From positions 11,054,060-11,118,059 of the forward strand of contig CM033108.1 of NCBI GenBank assembly GCA_019321725.1: a DNA stretch of 64,000 nucleotides. Direction: 5' to 3'. The stretch's first letter is position 1. Each line of letters opens with the position of its first letter. The position numbers and the translations under genes are program-made. Source of the DNA: Paulownia fortunei. Its lineage: Eukaryota > Streptophyta > Magnoliopsida > Lamiales > Paulowniaceae. The notes below the pieces were generated by a model. That model was given only the letters and a program-made list of their open reading frames with translations, searched no databases and was not told the DNA's origin. Positions 1 through 10,604 of the stretch are shown here, in pieces.

Positions 1-274
1 TATAAATAAAGCCTATTAGAAGCTAGTCCTCTCTCAACCCACTAATCAATAATTTTCCCTTCATCATAAAAGTATAAGTAAGAACTAAAGGGTCAAGAAA
101 GAGAAACACGATTTTCTCCACAATCATTTTCTAGTTGAATTCAACACTAACATTGAGAAAGGTATGTTTTCTCTTTATTATAATATTTTGAAAATCATGA
201 TGTTTTAAAATTTTAGGCGTTAATGTTTATGCAAAATTATATTTTTGATTTGAATAATAAAGAATTTCCTAACA
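1..274 (+). mobile_element. Ty1/copia family-A LTR, 3' part (A')
   Basis: Runs parallel to 12740-13013 almost base for base, ending in CCTAACA like that LTR. It is followed at 277 by a tRNA-iMet-type primer-binding site, so it is the U5-proximal part of a 5' LTR in plus orientation. The first ~215 bp lie outside the window. Confidence 0.9.
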
Positions 275-276
275 TG

Positions 277-288
277 TGGTATCAGAAC
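277..288 (+). other. Primer-binding site, initiator-Met tRNA (A')
   Basis: TGGTATCAGAAC lies two bases after the LTR end. This is the canonical plant copia PBS complementary to the 3' end of initiator methionine tRNA. Confidence 0.9.
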
Positions 289-425
289 TTTTAGTTTAAG
301 AACTCATGATTTTCCAATTAAGATAATTAATCTTTTGTAATTATCAATCGCTATGAATTATGTTTTCTGCTGCAATTTACATTAATTTATGAATGTTGAT
401 GTTAATTGAATTTTAATTAATTCTA
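289..425 (+). mobile_element. Leader of copia A', cut off by element B0
   Basis: Non-coding AT-rich leader directly after the PBS. It stops near 425, where the sequence changes to the reverse complement of the B-family leader (compare 37065 onward). No gag of A' is present in the window. Confidence 0.65.
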
Positions 426-1603
426 TCCCAATTTTATGAGCCCATAAGGTACTAATACATATCAAATATTCGTGTAGATAGAGCATAAAGATGTCCCATG
501 ACTCATAGCTAACATAATGACGATTCCATCCCACCAGCGTCTTATTGCTTGGTAGAGATCACAGTTTCCAACACAAGACCACCCCACGACTCATGGCTAG
601 TGATTAAGTACGGTAGCGATCGTCATGTATCTACCTTTGATGGTAGGCATGAAACGATAGGTCCTACCTAACTTATCTATTTTTGTTTAAAATCAAATTT
701 TCTAAAAAAAATTCTTTTACTTAATTTTTATAAATTAAGTGGGATTTATCCAAGACCTCATCATAATTTAAATTAGGTTGGTTATTTAATGCATGATATC
801 ATAATTTAATTGTGAAAGCATAGAAGCATTAAATAAAATCCTAAGCATGCATCTAATACATACTTAAATAAATGGATGATCATAAACCAATCCTATGTGG
901 TCTATTTGAGCCAAAAATGGACCTAAGATTACTTTAAGGGTAATAAAATGGAATAGAACCTATTCTATTACATAATTGTGTCTCATACAAATTTGGGCCT
1001 TCATTGGAACCTCATTCTAGATTCTTCTACGTCTTCCAAAGAAAAAGAAAAACCTCGCCACCTATTCTATTCTCTTTACAGAAAAATAAATAACTTACAT
1101 AGATGGAATAAGAGGCTCACAGACCCTATTTTAAAACCCAAAAACATTATATAAAATCAATCACATTAGTCCAATGGTTCATGATCATCCCATACGTGCT
1201 TATAATTTACATCACATGCAATTATCAAAACATGTAAATTTATCAAGTTGTTTAATGCAATTTTTTACTTGGGACAATTTTTAATTACTTGAAAAATATT
1301 TTTTCTTTGAAAAATAATTTTTCAGAAATTATTAAAATTAACATTTAATTTTAAAATTCCAAAAAATCAAAATAAAACGGACTTAAAAAAACAGCGCAAC
1401 AAGCAGCACGAAGGCGGGCTCACATGTGTTATGCCCTTTTCTAATTTAAATATTTAAACAATTTAAATAAGCAATTAAAACAATTCCCTATCATGAATTG
1501 CTTAAAGCATGCAAAATCAAATTTTACATACTAAACATTAATTTAAATAATTTAAAAAATATGCATCCATAAATCCAAAATTCACTGAATAAGAAAAACC
1601 GTA
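426..1603 (-). mobile_element. Leader of copia B0 (minus strand)
   Basis: About 1.2 kb matching the leader of the minus-strand B element (37065-38370) in the same orientation. Shared landmarks include CCAATTTTATGAGC near its start and the block with GCATCTAATACATAC near 847. No gag follows, so the fragment is cut in the untranslated leader. It holds a short GC-rich patch at about 1380-1435. Confidence 0.8.
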
Positions 1604-1615
1604 GCTTTGATACCA
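1604..1615 (-). other. Primer-binding site of B0
   Basis: Plus-strand GCTTTGATACCA is the reverse complement of TGGTATCAAAGC, an iMet-type PBS. It lies next to the LTR end at 1617. Confidence 0.85.
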
Positions 1616-1616
1616 C

Positions 1617-3308
1617 TATTGGGTTTGCTATAATCGCAGGGGCATGCGCAACGGAAGCAATTCTAATTAAATAAATTTATCAAATAATTTTATTTTCTTT
1701 TCTTTTCTTAGAGAGAAAAATAAAAGACTTAACAAAATAATTTTTGCTAAATAATTCATGTAATTTCCATCCATCCCTATATAGGGGCTGAAAATTTGCT
1801 CTTACTCCAACTCTTGGAGAGTTTGTCAATTTTGAACCACTTCAAAGTTTGATCTTAGAAGGATTCTAAATCTTCCAACAACTCTTCTATTTTTCTCTCT
1901 CCAATGCATATGGACTTGTTTGAGACTACATTAGTCATCAAAATTGTCTACATACATTCTTGATATTAATTTAAACTCTTCAAATAATATTAAGATAGAT
2001 ATATATCAAATATATACCAAAAATATATTTATATATAAAATAAATCCTAATGGCTGATTTTTATCCTATAAAAATCGGTTACTTAATTTACTAATTTTTA
2101 AATATGTTAATTAAATCAATCATATTTATTTAATTTATTCTCTTCATATTCGAGTGGACTTCTTAAATTATCCACATTAACTTTTGGGCTTGGACTTAAA
2201 AATCCACAAATTAATCTAATTGATTTAATTTCAAATTAATTAATCCAGTTAATTATTTATAATTACTCCAATTACGCTTTCTAATCAAATTAAGTCCAAC
2301 TAAATAATCTAGTTACTTAATTGAATAATTTAATTTAACCATTAAATTAAATAAAACTCTTAATTAATTAATTAATTTTCAACTATTGTATAAATCCCAA
2401 AATTAGAAATATTACCTTTCATAAGGATGTGTGACCCTCTTAGGTTCACTACTAAGCTAGTAGTAGGCTTGCAACATTTGCAACTTAGGAATAGCAATTA
2501 TTTCAATTAATTAATCCACTTGGAACTAACTCCTTAATTCCAAGAACCTCACTATCCATGAAAACACCTAACAAATAATCATGGCAAACTAGTCTTAAGT
2601 GAAATAGCAAGTAAACCTATTTCAGTTGCAAGTATCATACACGTACAGTCCTTTCAACAGCTAATGTCCTGATTGAATCTACGACATAGATTATAAGTCA
2701 AAACCCTAAATGATTCAATAATTATAATCCCATTTCAAGTTCTAATAATTCCCGATTAATCATAATTCATCTTTCCTTGGCCAAGGTTTTTGAATCACGA
2801 ACTATGAAAACACAGGAGATTCTCTTATTTAAAAAGACAAGTATTGAATTCTATGTTGGCCACTGATAAACCTCCATGCACACTAGTGCAACACCCAACA
2901 TATCCCTTTTGTGATTGTCAAGTAATCAAAAGATATATCAAAGTGTTGTAGGATGCACACAATACTACCATCGTACCTCAAGTTCGAGGACTAGTCGTGT
3001 ACTATCACAACATAAAAATTTTTATTTTCACAAGTAAAGCCTCCAGCTAAGAATTTCTTGCGGGCCATGTTTGGTGTACTTGTTCCCTAACAAGCACCTA
3101 CATGCATGTATTTGTGTCTCTACGCTAATGCTAATGGAATGCTAATGTACGTACTGAGCTATTTGATGTCCCATCTCAAAAAAACTCTCGACTCGAAACT
3201 TATTTAAGACCAAAGTCTTATAGGCATGTTCCATGATCGCCATCATATGCGCGACCATGTCCCGTATGTAAATTTGGTCTAAGGACTTTATCTAATGTGC
3301 AAGACATA
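1617..3308 (-). mobile_element. 5' LTR of copia B0, minus strand, 5'-truncated
   Basis: Collinear with the minus-strand LTR at 30904-32905 and, reversed, with the plus LTR at 21040-23324. The terminal TG has decayed to TA at 1617-1618. The family LTR is about 2.2 kb; here the element's 5'-most ~500 bp are missing and it runs into LINE-like sequence near 3309. The second half is repeated at 6024-7088 because of the duplication around the gap. Confidence 0.85.
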
Positions 3309-3616
3309 AATGATGGAAAACATAAATGATCCTACTCTAATAGACATATCTTTTTGGCATGACCATTAGACCAATTGTGGGCCGCTGATCAACATGGTTG
3401 CACCTAAATTAATTAAAAATCGATTGGGTGTTGTCAAATATTTTTGGCGGGAGGAAAATTGGAGTTTCAATATACTGGAGCTTATTTTACCAAATGGAGT
3501 AGTGCTAAATTTTTTGAAAATTCCAATTCAAACTGAACTGGAAGTTGCAGCAATATTGAAACTCTCCTCCCACAGTAATTTCTCCATGAAAACAACATGG
3601 GAAAGTTATACACAAA
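3309..3616 (+). pseudogene. LINE-type RT-like ORF remnant, part 1 (zf-RVT upstream region)
   Basis: Translating from 3327 gives an ISFWHDH stretch, one in-frame TAG where a tryptophan codon is expected, then from 3394 a run containing LPNGVV, IPIQ and the ending TTWESYTQ. The pattern (FWxDxW, then LPxxVV, IPIxxxxED, FSxKxAWE) matches the segment between RT and the zinc-binding domain of plant L1-type ORF2 proteins. The frame is interrupted at 3617 by copia element A and resumes at 13019. Both ends are lost: upstream it abuts truncated LTR B0. Family assignment is by recalled consensus, not a search. An identical copy lies at 7089-7396. Confidence 0.6.
3612..3616 (+). other. Target-site duplication ACAAA, left side of element A
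   Basis: ACAAA immediately precedes the TGTTAG terminus of element A and recurs at 13014-13018 right after its CTAACA terminus. The duplicated assembly copy is at 7392-7396. Confidence 0.85.
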
Positions 3617-3764
3617 TGTTAGATATTTTATGTGCCACGTATAAGGTAATTATCTTTCAACTTAGTTAAGAGATAATTGTGGTATGATAATTATCTTATT
3701 TTAGGTAATTATCTATTAATTTAGTTAAAAGATAATTATGGTTTGATAATTATCATGTGTCAAA
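3617..3764 (+). mobile_element. 5' LTR remnant of copia A (first assembly copy)
   Basis: Matches the first ~140 bp of the 3' LTR at 12524, starting TGTTAGATATTTTATG. It then diverges after GTGTCAAA, so the rest of the LTR and the PBS are missing. It contains two ~60-bp units (from 3644 and 3703), each an imperfect hairpin. Confidence 0.85.
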
Positions 3765-4428
3765 GATTTATGTATGTATGTGTATAATTTTATACATGTC
3801 GGAATAACTTAAAGTTGTAGGCCTTTTTAATATTATGTTAGTCATCAAAGGGGACAAACCGTGAAGTTAATGTCTATCGAATTATATAATATCTATTATT
3901 TAATTTGACATCTGTATCATGAATAATTTATTAGTCTCCACAATGGCGAAATTAAAACTTTTTCATAGAAGTTAAACACCATTAAATTCAATTACCCCTG
4001 GTTACATAATGCTATTATGAGATAACATGATGATATATAATTTTATGGGTATATTGAAATTCATTGATTATAGAATATTTAAGGATCACCCAAAGGTTGA
4101 TCAGTTATAATCATAAGCATGATCATGGTTAATTGATGTACTTGATTTGGTATGTTTAGTATATTCAAAGATAGCAAGCTTGTCTAATTTGAGTATATTT
4201 AATTACCAATTATGTGAAATTAAATTCTGGCATCAATTATGTTTATAGTGGTACATTGTTGGCTCATCCAAAAGAGAACTTCATTGTACATTTATTATCT
4301 TCATGAATGTTCATGTTTAAATTTGTATTGTATGTTTAAGTTTAAAACTCAAAGCAATAATGTATGAGCGTTTTATATACTTTGCAACACATATTTCTGC
4401 CTCTCATCATTAGCAAGCTTAGTCTATT
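3765..4428 (+). mobile_element. Leader of copia A (first assembly copy)
   Basis: AT-rich non-coding stretch between the truncated 5' LTR and gag. No PBS is visible, which suggests that an internal deletion removed the LTR end, PBS and start of the leader. Same as 7545-8208. Confidence 0.6.
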
Positions 4429-5218
4429 ATGAAGTTCAATAGGCTTATTTTTTCTGAATGGTCCGAATAAGTCCAGTTTTACCTAGGTGTTCTGGATCTT
4501 GATTTAGCACTCACGACTAATAAGACTGCTGCTATTAATGATTCTAGTAATAATGAACAAAAGTCTTTCCATAAGGCTTAGGAAAGATCTAACATACTGA
4601 GCCTTATGCTTATGCGGATGATAATAGCAAATAATATTCGATTAACGATTCCCAAAATAGATAGTGCTAAGGAATTTATGAAATTCGTGGAAGATCATTC
4701 TTAGTCTTATTTTGTTGATAAGTCAGTTGTTGGGACACTAATGGGTACGTTAACCATCATGAACTTTGATGGTTCTTGTACAATGCATGAACATGTCACT
4801 AAGGTGACAAGTATATCACCAAAATTGGCATCCATGGGATTGAAAGTGAGTAATAACTTCCTGGTGTAGTTTATTATTAACTTATTGCATCATGCATACA
4901 GTCTATTCCAAATTAATTACAACACTATAAAAAATAAATAAAATATGACTGAATTGCAAAGTATGCTTATTCAAGAGGAGACAAGACTTAAGAAGCAAGG
5001 TATTCACTCAATTAATCTCGTAAGTCAGTTAGGAGCTAAAAAGAAATCAATAAAGATGAATGGAAAGGGCAATAAAGAACCACCAAAGATTAATGGGTCA
5101 TCTGCCCAAATCTACAAGAAGGAACGACATAATAATACGTGTCGTTTCTGTGGAAAACCTAGACACTATCAAAAAGATTGCCTAAAACGTAAGGCAAAGC
5201 TCGTAAAGAAAGGTAAGC
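4429..5218 (+). pseudogene. Copia A gag, degenerate (first assembly copy)
   Basis: Same sequence as 8209-8998, where it is described in full. In-frame stops break it into pieces; the last open piece starts at 4945 and carries the zinc knuckle at 5140-5181. Confidence 0.8.
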
Positions 5219-5499
5219 CTTATAATACTTGGCAGAAGTTTCTTATAATACTTGGTGGATTGGTTTTGATTGCACCACTCATGTTTTAAATATGATATAG
5301 GGATTCCTTACGACCCAAACTATAAACCCAACTAAAAATTTTGCTTTCAAAGCTCCAGTTAAAGCCATCGGAACATATTATTTGATTTTAGTTACTTATT
5401 TAAACACTTTATGTTTCTTCTATTTATGGCAACTTAGTTTCTTTATCTAACCTTGATACAGTTGGATACTCCTTTAAGTTTAGAAATAGATGTTTCAGT

Positions 5500-5923
5500 T
5501 TGTTTAAACATAAATGTTTTTTTAGTTCCAGTGTTCTTTATGATGGTGTATACAAATTAAAGCTTGATAATCTTTTTATTGAGACTCTATTGACTTTGCA
5601 TCATAATGTTGGCACTAAATGTGGTTTAGTGGATAAAAGTTCTGCTTACTTGTGGCATAAAAGTTTGGATCACATATCCAAAGAAAGAATATAAAGATTA
5701 GTAAAGAATGAAACTTTTCATGATTTGGATTTTACTGATCTTGGTATTTTTGTGGATTGTATTAAGGAAAAACACATAAAATACACAATTAAGAAAGCAG
5801 CCATAAGAAGCACACAGCTCCTTGAACTTATACACATTGATATACACAAACCTTCTGATGTTTCATCTTTTGGTGGAAAAAAGTACTTTATCACTTTTAT
5901 TGATGATTTTTCACATTATGGTT
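5500..5923 (+). pseudogene. Copia A GAG-preintegrase/integrase start, cut by gap
   Basis: Same as 9280-9703. It carries the LWHKSLDHIS motif of the pre-integrase domain and the first part of the integrase core with FIDDFSHYG. It is interrupted by the N run, so translations across 5924-6023 are meaningless. Confidence 0.8.
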
Positions 5924-6023
5924 NNNNNNNNNNNNNNNNNNNNNNNNNNNNNNNNNNNNNNNNNNNNNNNNNNNNNNNNNNNNNNNNNNNNNNNNNNNNN
6001 NNNNNNNNNNNNNNNNNNNNNNN
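5924..6023. other. Assembly gap (100 N)
   Basis: Exactly 100 undetermined bases, the usual placeholder for a gap of unknown length. Its left neighbour and right neighbour sequences are the two ends of the duplicated 3.65-kb segment. Confidence 0.99.
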
Positions 6024-7088
6024 GGCTTCCTAATCAAATTAAGTCCAACTAAATAATCTAGTTACTTAATTGAATAATTTAATTTAACCATTAAATTAAA
6101 TAAAATCCTTAATTAATTAATTAATCATTATGAATTAATTAATTTTCAACTATTGGATAAATCCCAAAATTAGAAATATTACCTTTCATAAGGATGTGTG
6201 ACCCTCTTAGGTTCACTACTAAACTAGTAGTAGGCTTGCAACATTTGCAACTTAGGAATAACAATTATTTTAATTAATTAATTCAATTAATTAATCCACT
6301 TGGAACTAACTCCTTAATTCCAAGAACCTCACTATCCATGAAAACACCTAACAAATAATCATGGCAAACTAGTCTTAAGTGAAATAGCAAGTAAACCTAT
6401 TTCAGTTGCAAGTATCATACACGTACAGTCCTTTCAACAGCTAATGTCCTGATTGAATCTACGACATAGATTATAAGTCAAAACCCTAAATGATTCAATA
6501 ATTATAATCCCATTTCAAGTTCTAATAATTCCCGATTAATCATAATTCATCTTTCCTTGGCCAAGGTTTTTGAATCACGAACTATGAAAACACAGGAGAT
6601 TCTCTTATTTAAAAAGACAAGTATTGAATTCTATGTTGGCCACTGATAAACCTCCATGCACACTAGTGCAACACCCAACATATCCCTTTTGTGATTGTCA
6701 AGTAATCAAAAGATATATCAAAGTGTTGTAGGATGCACACAATACTACCATCGTACCTCAAGTTCGAGGACTAGTCGTGTACTATCACAACATAAAAATT
6801 TTTATTTTCACAAGTAAAGCCTCCAGCTAAGAATTTCTTGCGGGCCATGTTTGGTGTACTTGTTCCCTAACAAGCACCTACATGCATGTATTTGTGTCTC
6901 TACGCTAATGCTAATGGAATGCTAATGTACGTACTGAGCTATTTGATGTCCCATCTCAAAAAAACTCTCGACTCGAAACTTATTTAAGACCAAAGTCTTA
7001 TAGGCATGTTCCATGATCGCCATCATATGCGCGACCATGTCCCGTATGTAAATTTGGTCTAAGGACTTTATCTAATGTGCAAGACATA

Positions 7089-7396
7089 AATGATGGAAAA
7101 CATAAATGATCCTACTCTAATAGACATATCTTTTTGGCATGACCATTAGACCAATTGTGGGCCGCTGATCAACATGGTTGCACCTAAATTAATTAAAAAT
7201 CGATTGGGTGTTGTCAAATATTTTTGGCGGGAGGAAAATTGGAGTTTCAATATACTGGAGCTTATTTTACCAAATGGAGTAGTGCTAAATTTTTTGAAAA
7301 TTCCAATTCAAACTGAACTGGAAGTTGCAGCAATATTGAAACTCTCCTCCCACAGTAATTTCTCCATGAAAACAACATGGGAAAGTTATACACAAA
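7089..7396 (+). pseudogene. LINE-type ORF remnant, part 1 (second assembly copy)
   Basis: Identical to 3309-3616. The target duplication ACAAA is at 7392-7396, directly before the 5' end of element A at 7397. Confidence 0.6.
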
Positions 7397-7544
7397 TGTT
7401 AGATATTTTATGTGCCACGTATAAGGTAATTATCTTTCAACTTAGTTAAGAGATAATTGTGGTATGATAATTATCTTATTTTAGGTAATTATCTATTAAT
7501 TTAGTTAAAAGATAATTATGGTTTGATAATTATCATGTGTCAAA
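7397..7544 (+). mobile_element. 5' LTR remnant of copia A (second assembly copy)
   Basis: Identical to 3617-3764. It is followed by leader sequence to 8208 with no PBS. This is the 5' end of the element that finishes at 13013. Confidence 0.85.
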
Positions 7545-8208
7545 GATTTATGTATGTATGTGTATAATTTTATACATGTCGGAATAACTTAAAGTTGTAG
7601 GCCTTTTTAATATTATGTTAGTCATCAAAGGGGACAAACCGTGAAGTTAATGTCTATCGAATTATATAATATCTATTATTTAATTTGACATCTGTATCAT
7701 GAATAATTTATTAGTCTCCACAATGGCGAAATTAAAACTTTTTCATAGAAGTTAAACACCATTAAATTCAATTACCCCTGGTTACATAATGCTATTATGA
7801 GATAACATGATGATATATAATTTTATGGGTATATTGAAATTCATTGATTATAGAATATTTAAGGATCACCCAAAGGTTGATCAGTTATAATCATAAGCAT
7901 GATCATGGTTAATTGATGTACTTGATTTGGTATGTTTAGTATATTCAAAGATAGCAAGCTTGTCTAATTTGAGTATATTTAATTACCAATTATGTGAAAT
8001 TAAATTCTGGCATCAATTATGTTTATAGTGGTACATTGTTGGCTCATCCAAAAGAGAACTTCATTGTACATTTATTATCTTCATGAATGTTCATGTTTAA
8101 ATTTGTATTGTATGTTTAAGTTTAAAACTCAAAGCAATAATGTATGAGCGTTTTATATACTTTGCAACACATATTTCTGCCTCTCATCATTAGCAAGCTT
8201 AGTCTATT

Positions 8209-8998
8209 ATGAAGTTCAATAGGCTTATTTTTTCTGAATGGTCCGAATAAGTCCAGTTTTACCTAGGTGTTCTGGATCTTGATTTAGCACTCACGACTAA
8301 TAAGACTGCTGCTATTAATGATTCTAGTAATAATGAACAAAAGTCTTTCCATAAGGCTTAGGAAAGATCTAACATACTGAGCCTTATGCTTATGCGGATG
8401 ATAATAGCAAATAATATTCGATTAACGATTCCCAAAATAGATAGTGCTAAGGAATTTATGAAATTCGTGGAAGATCATTCTTAGTCTTATTTTGTTGATA
8501 AGTCAGTTGTTGGGACACTAATGGGTACGTTAACCATCATGAACTTTGATGGTTCTTGTACAATGCATGAACATGTCACTAAGGTGACAAGTATATCACC
8601 AAAATTGGCATCCATGGGATTGAAAGTGAGTAATAACTTCCTGGTGTAGTTTATTATTAACTTATTGCATCATGCATACAGTCTATTCCAAATTAATTAC
8701 AACACTATAAAAAATAAATAAAATATGACTGAATTGCAAAGTATGCTTATTCAAGAGGAGACAAGACTTAAGAAGCAAGGTATTCACTCAATTAATCTCG
8801 TAAGTCAGTTAGGAGCTAAAAAGAAATCAATAAAGATGAATGGAAAGGGCAATAAAGAACCACCAAAGATTAATGGGTCATCTGCCCAAATCTACAAGAA
8901 GGAACGACATAATAATACGTGTCGTTTCTGTGGAAAACCTAGACACTATCAAAAAGATTGCCTAAAACGTAAGGCAAAGCTCGTAAAGAAAGGTAAGC
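8209..8998 (+). pseudogene. Copia A gag (capsid/nucleocapsid), degenerate
   Basis: Gag forms the virus-like particle and packages the element RNA. The reading frame opens with ATG at 8209 (MKFNRLIFSEWSE) and stays in frame 1 for about 790 bp, but at least five stop codons break it. The piece opening at 8725 is basic and carries a CCHC knuckle, CRFCGKPRHYQKDC, at 8920-8961 (spacing C-x2-C-x4-H-x4-C, all four ligands present). A short TAATACTTGG direct duplication sits just after the knuckle, where protease should begin. Its DSGA-type active-site sequence is no longer recognisable: a WWIG stretch precedes CTTHV with the catalytic Asp-Ser/Thr-Gly lost. Confidence 0.8.
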
Positions 8999-9279
8999 CT
9001 TATAATACTTGGCAGAAGTTTCTTATAATACTTGGTGGATTGGTTTTGATTGCACCACTCATGTTTTAAATATGATATAGGGATTCCTTACGACCCAAAC
9101 TATAAACCCAACTAAAAATTTTGCTTTCAAAGCTCCAGTTAAAGCCATCGGAACATATTATTTGATTTTAGTTACTTATTTAAACACTTTATGTTTCTTC
9201 TATTTATGGCAACTTAGTTTCTTTATCTAACCTTGATACAGTTGGATACTCCTTTAAGTTTAGAAATAGATGTTTCAGT

Positions 9280-10437
9280 TTGTTTAAACATAAATGTTTT
9301 TTTAGTTCCAGTGTTCTTTATGATGGTGTATACAAATTAAAGCTTGATAATCTTTTTATTGAGACTCTATTGACTTTGCATCATAATGTTGGCACTAAAT
9401 GTGGTTTAGTGGATAAAAGTTCTGCTTACTTGTGGCATAAAAGTTTGGATCACATATCCAAAGAAAGAATATAAAGATTAGTAAAGAATGAAACTTTTCA
9501 TGATTTGGATTTTACTGATCTTGGTATTTTTGTGGATTGTATTAAGGAAAAACACATAAAATACACAATTAAGAAAGCAGCCATAAGAAGCACACAGCTC
9601 CTTGAACTTATACACATTGATATACACAAACCTTCTGATGTTTCATCTTTTGGTGGAAAAAAGTACTTTATCACTTTTATTGATGATTTTTCACATTATG
9701 GTTATATCTATTTTTTGCATGATAAATCTCAATCAGTAGACACCTTGGAGGTGTTTATTAATGAGGTTGAGAGACAATTAGATAAAAGGTGAAATTATCC
9801 ATCTGATAGAAATGGTGAATATTATGGAAAATATGATGAAAATGGACAATATTTAAGTCCATTTGCTAAGTTTCTTGAAAAGCACAGCATATGTGATCAA
9901 TATACAATACTAGATACACCGCAGCAAAATGGTATTGCAGGATGACGTAACCGTACTTTAATGGATATGGTTAGGAGTGTGTTAAGTAATTCTTTTTTAC
10001 CCTTATCGTTGTATATGCATGCTTTGAAAATCGTCGTATGTGTATTAAATAGGGTTCCTAATAAGGCAATTCCAAAAATACCTTTTGAACTATGCATATA
10101 AAGAAAACCCAATTTAAACCACCTATATGTTTGGGGTTACCCAGTGAAAGTAAGAATTTATAATCCACATAAAAAAATAGATTCAAGAACAACTAGTGGT
10201 TTTTTCATTCTTTATCCAAAAAAATCAAAAAGGTATAGATTTTATTGTCCCAGCTATAATACAAAATTTTTTGAAGTTGGAAATGCTAGATTCATTGAAA
10301 ATGGTCAAATTAGTGGGAGTTTGGAACCACATAAAGTGGAAATTCAAGAGGTTAAGGTGGAGATTGCTTTACCTAAAAATTCTTCTCGTGTTATTGTTCC
10401 TACATTTGTTGAACTGTTTAACAACTTACAAGAATAA
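9280..10437 (+). pseudogene. Copia A pol, pre-integrase and integrase part
   Basis: Frame 1 holds the GAG-preintegrase motif LWHKSLDHIS, then the integrase core: LIHIDIHKPS around the first catalytic Asp, FIDDFSHYGYIYFLHDKSQS, then SDRNGEYYG around the second. The region that should carry the catalytic Glu (NGxAExRNRT) reads NGIAG followed by TGA and RNRTL, so the Glu is replaced by Gly and the next codon is a stop. Other in-frame stops are at about 9472 and 9790, and one follows FELCI. After the core comes the C-terminal integrase region with TSGFFILYPKKSKRYRFYCPSY fragments, typical of copia. The order integrase before RT is the copia hallmark. Confidence 0.85.
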
Positions 10438-10604
10438 TAAATAAATGATCAAACTCCTAATACTGAAACTGTTGCCAATAAACCTACAGTGGATGAACCA
10501 CATCAAATAGCATTAAGAAGGTCTGAAAGGCAATGAAGATCTACTATATCTGATGATTATGTGGTTTATCCACAAGTCATAATTTGACATAGGAATTGAT
10601 GATG

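Larger units (their letters stand above)
2276..5923 (+). repeat. First copy of 3.65-kb duplicated segment
   Basis: From 2521 to 5923 this matches 6301-9703 base for base wherever I compared, at a constant offset of 3780. The first ~245 bp differ from 6024-6300 by a few substitutions and two AT-rich insertions totalling 32 bp. The copy ends exactly at the 100-N gap. The likely cause is unmerged overlapping contig ends. Confidence 0.95.
6024..9703 (+). repeat. Second copy of 3.65-kb duplicated segment
   Basis: Repeats 2276-5923, starting inside LTR B0 and continuing past the gap point into the rest of element A. This copy is contiguous with the pol region, so it is the better representation of the locus. 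Confidence 0.95.

Noticed and set aside
3394..3669. 91-codon ORF, and its copy at 7174-7449, as a novel small gene
   Set aside because: Its last third is LTR A sequence and the first part is LINE-like; the open frame is a chance fusion across the insertion point.
5725..6052. ORFs with long X runs across 5924-6023
   Set aside because: They are translated through undetermined bases and say nothing about a protein.
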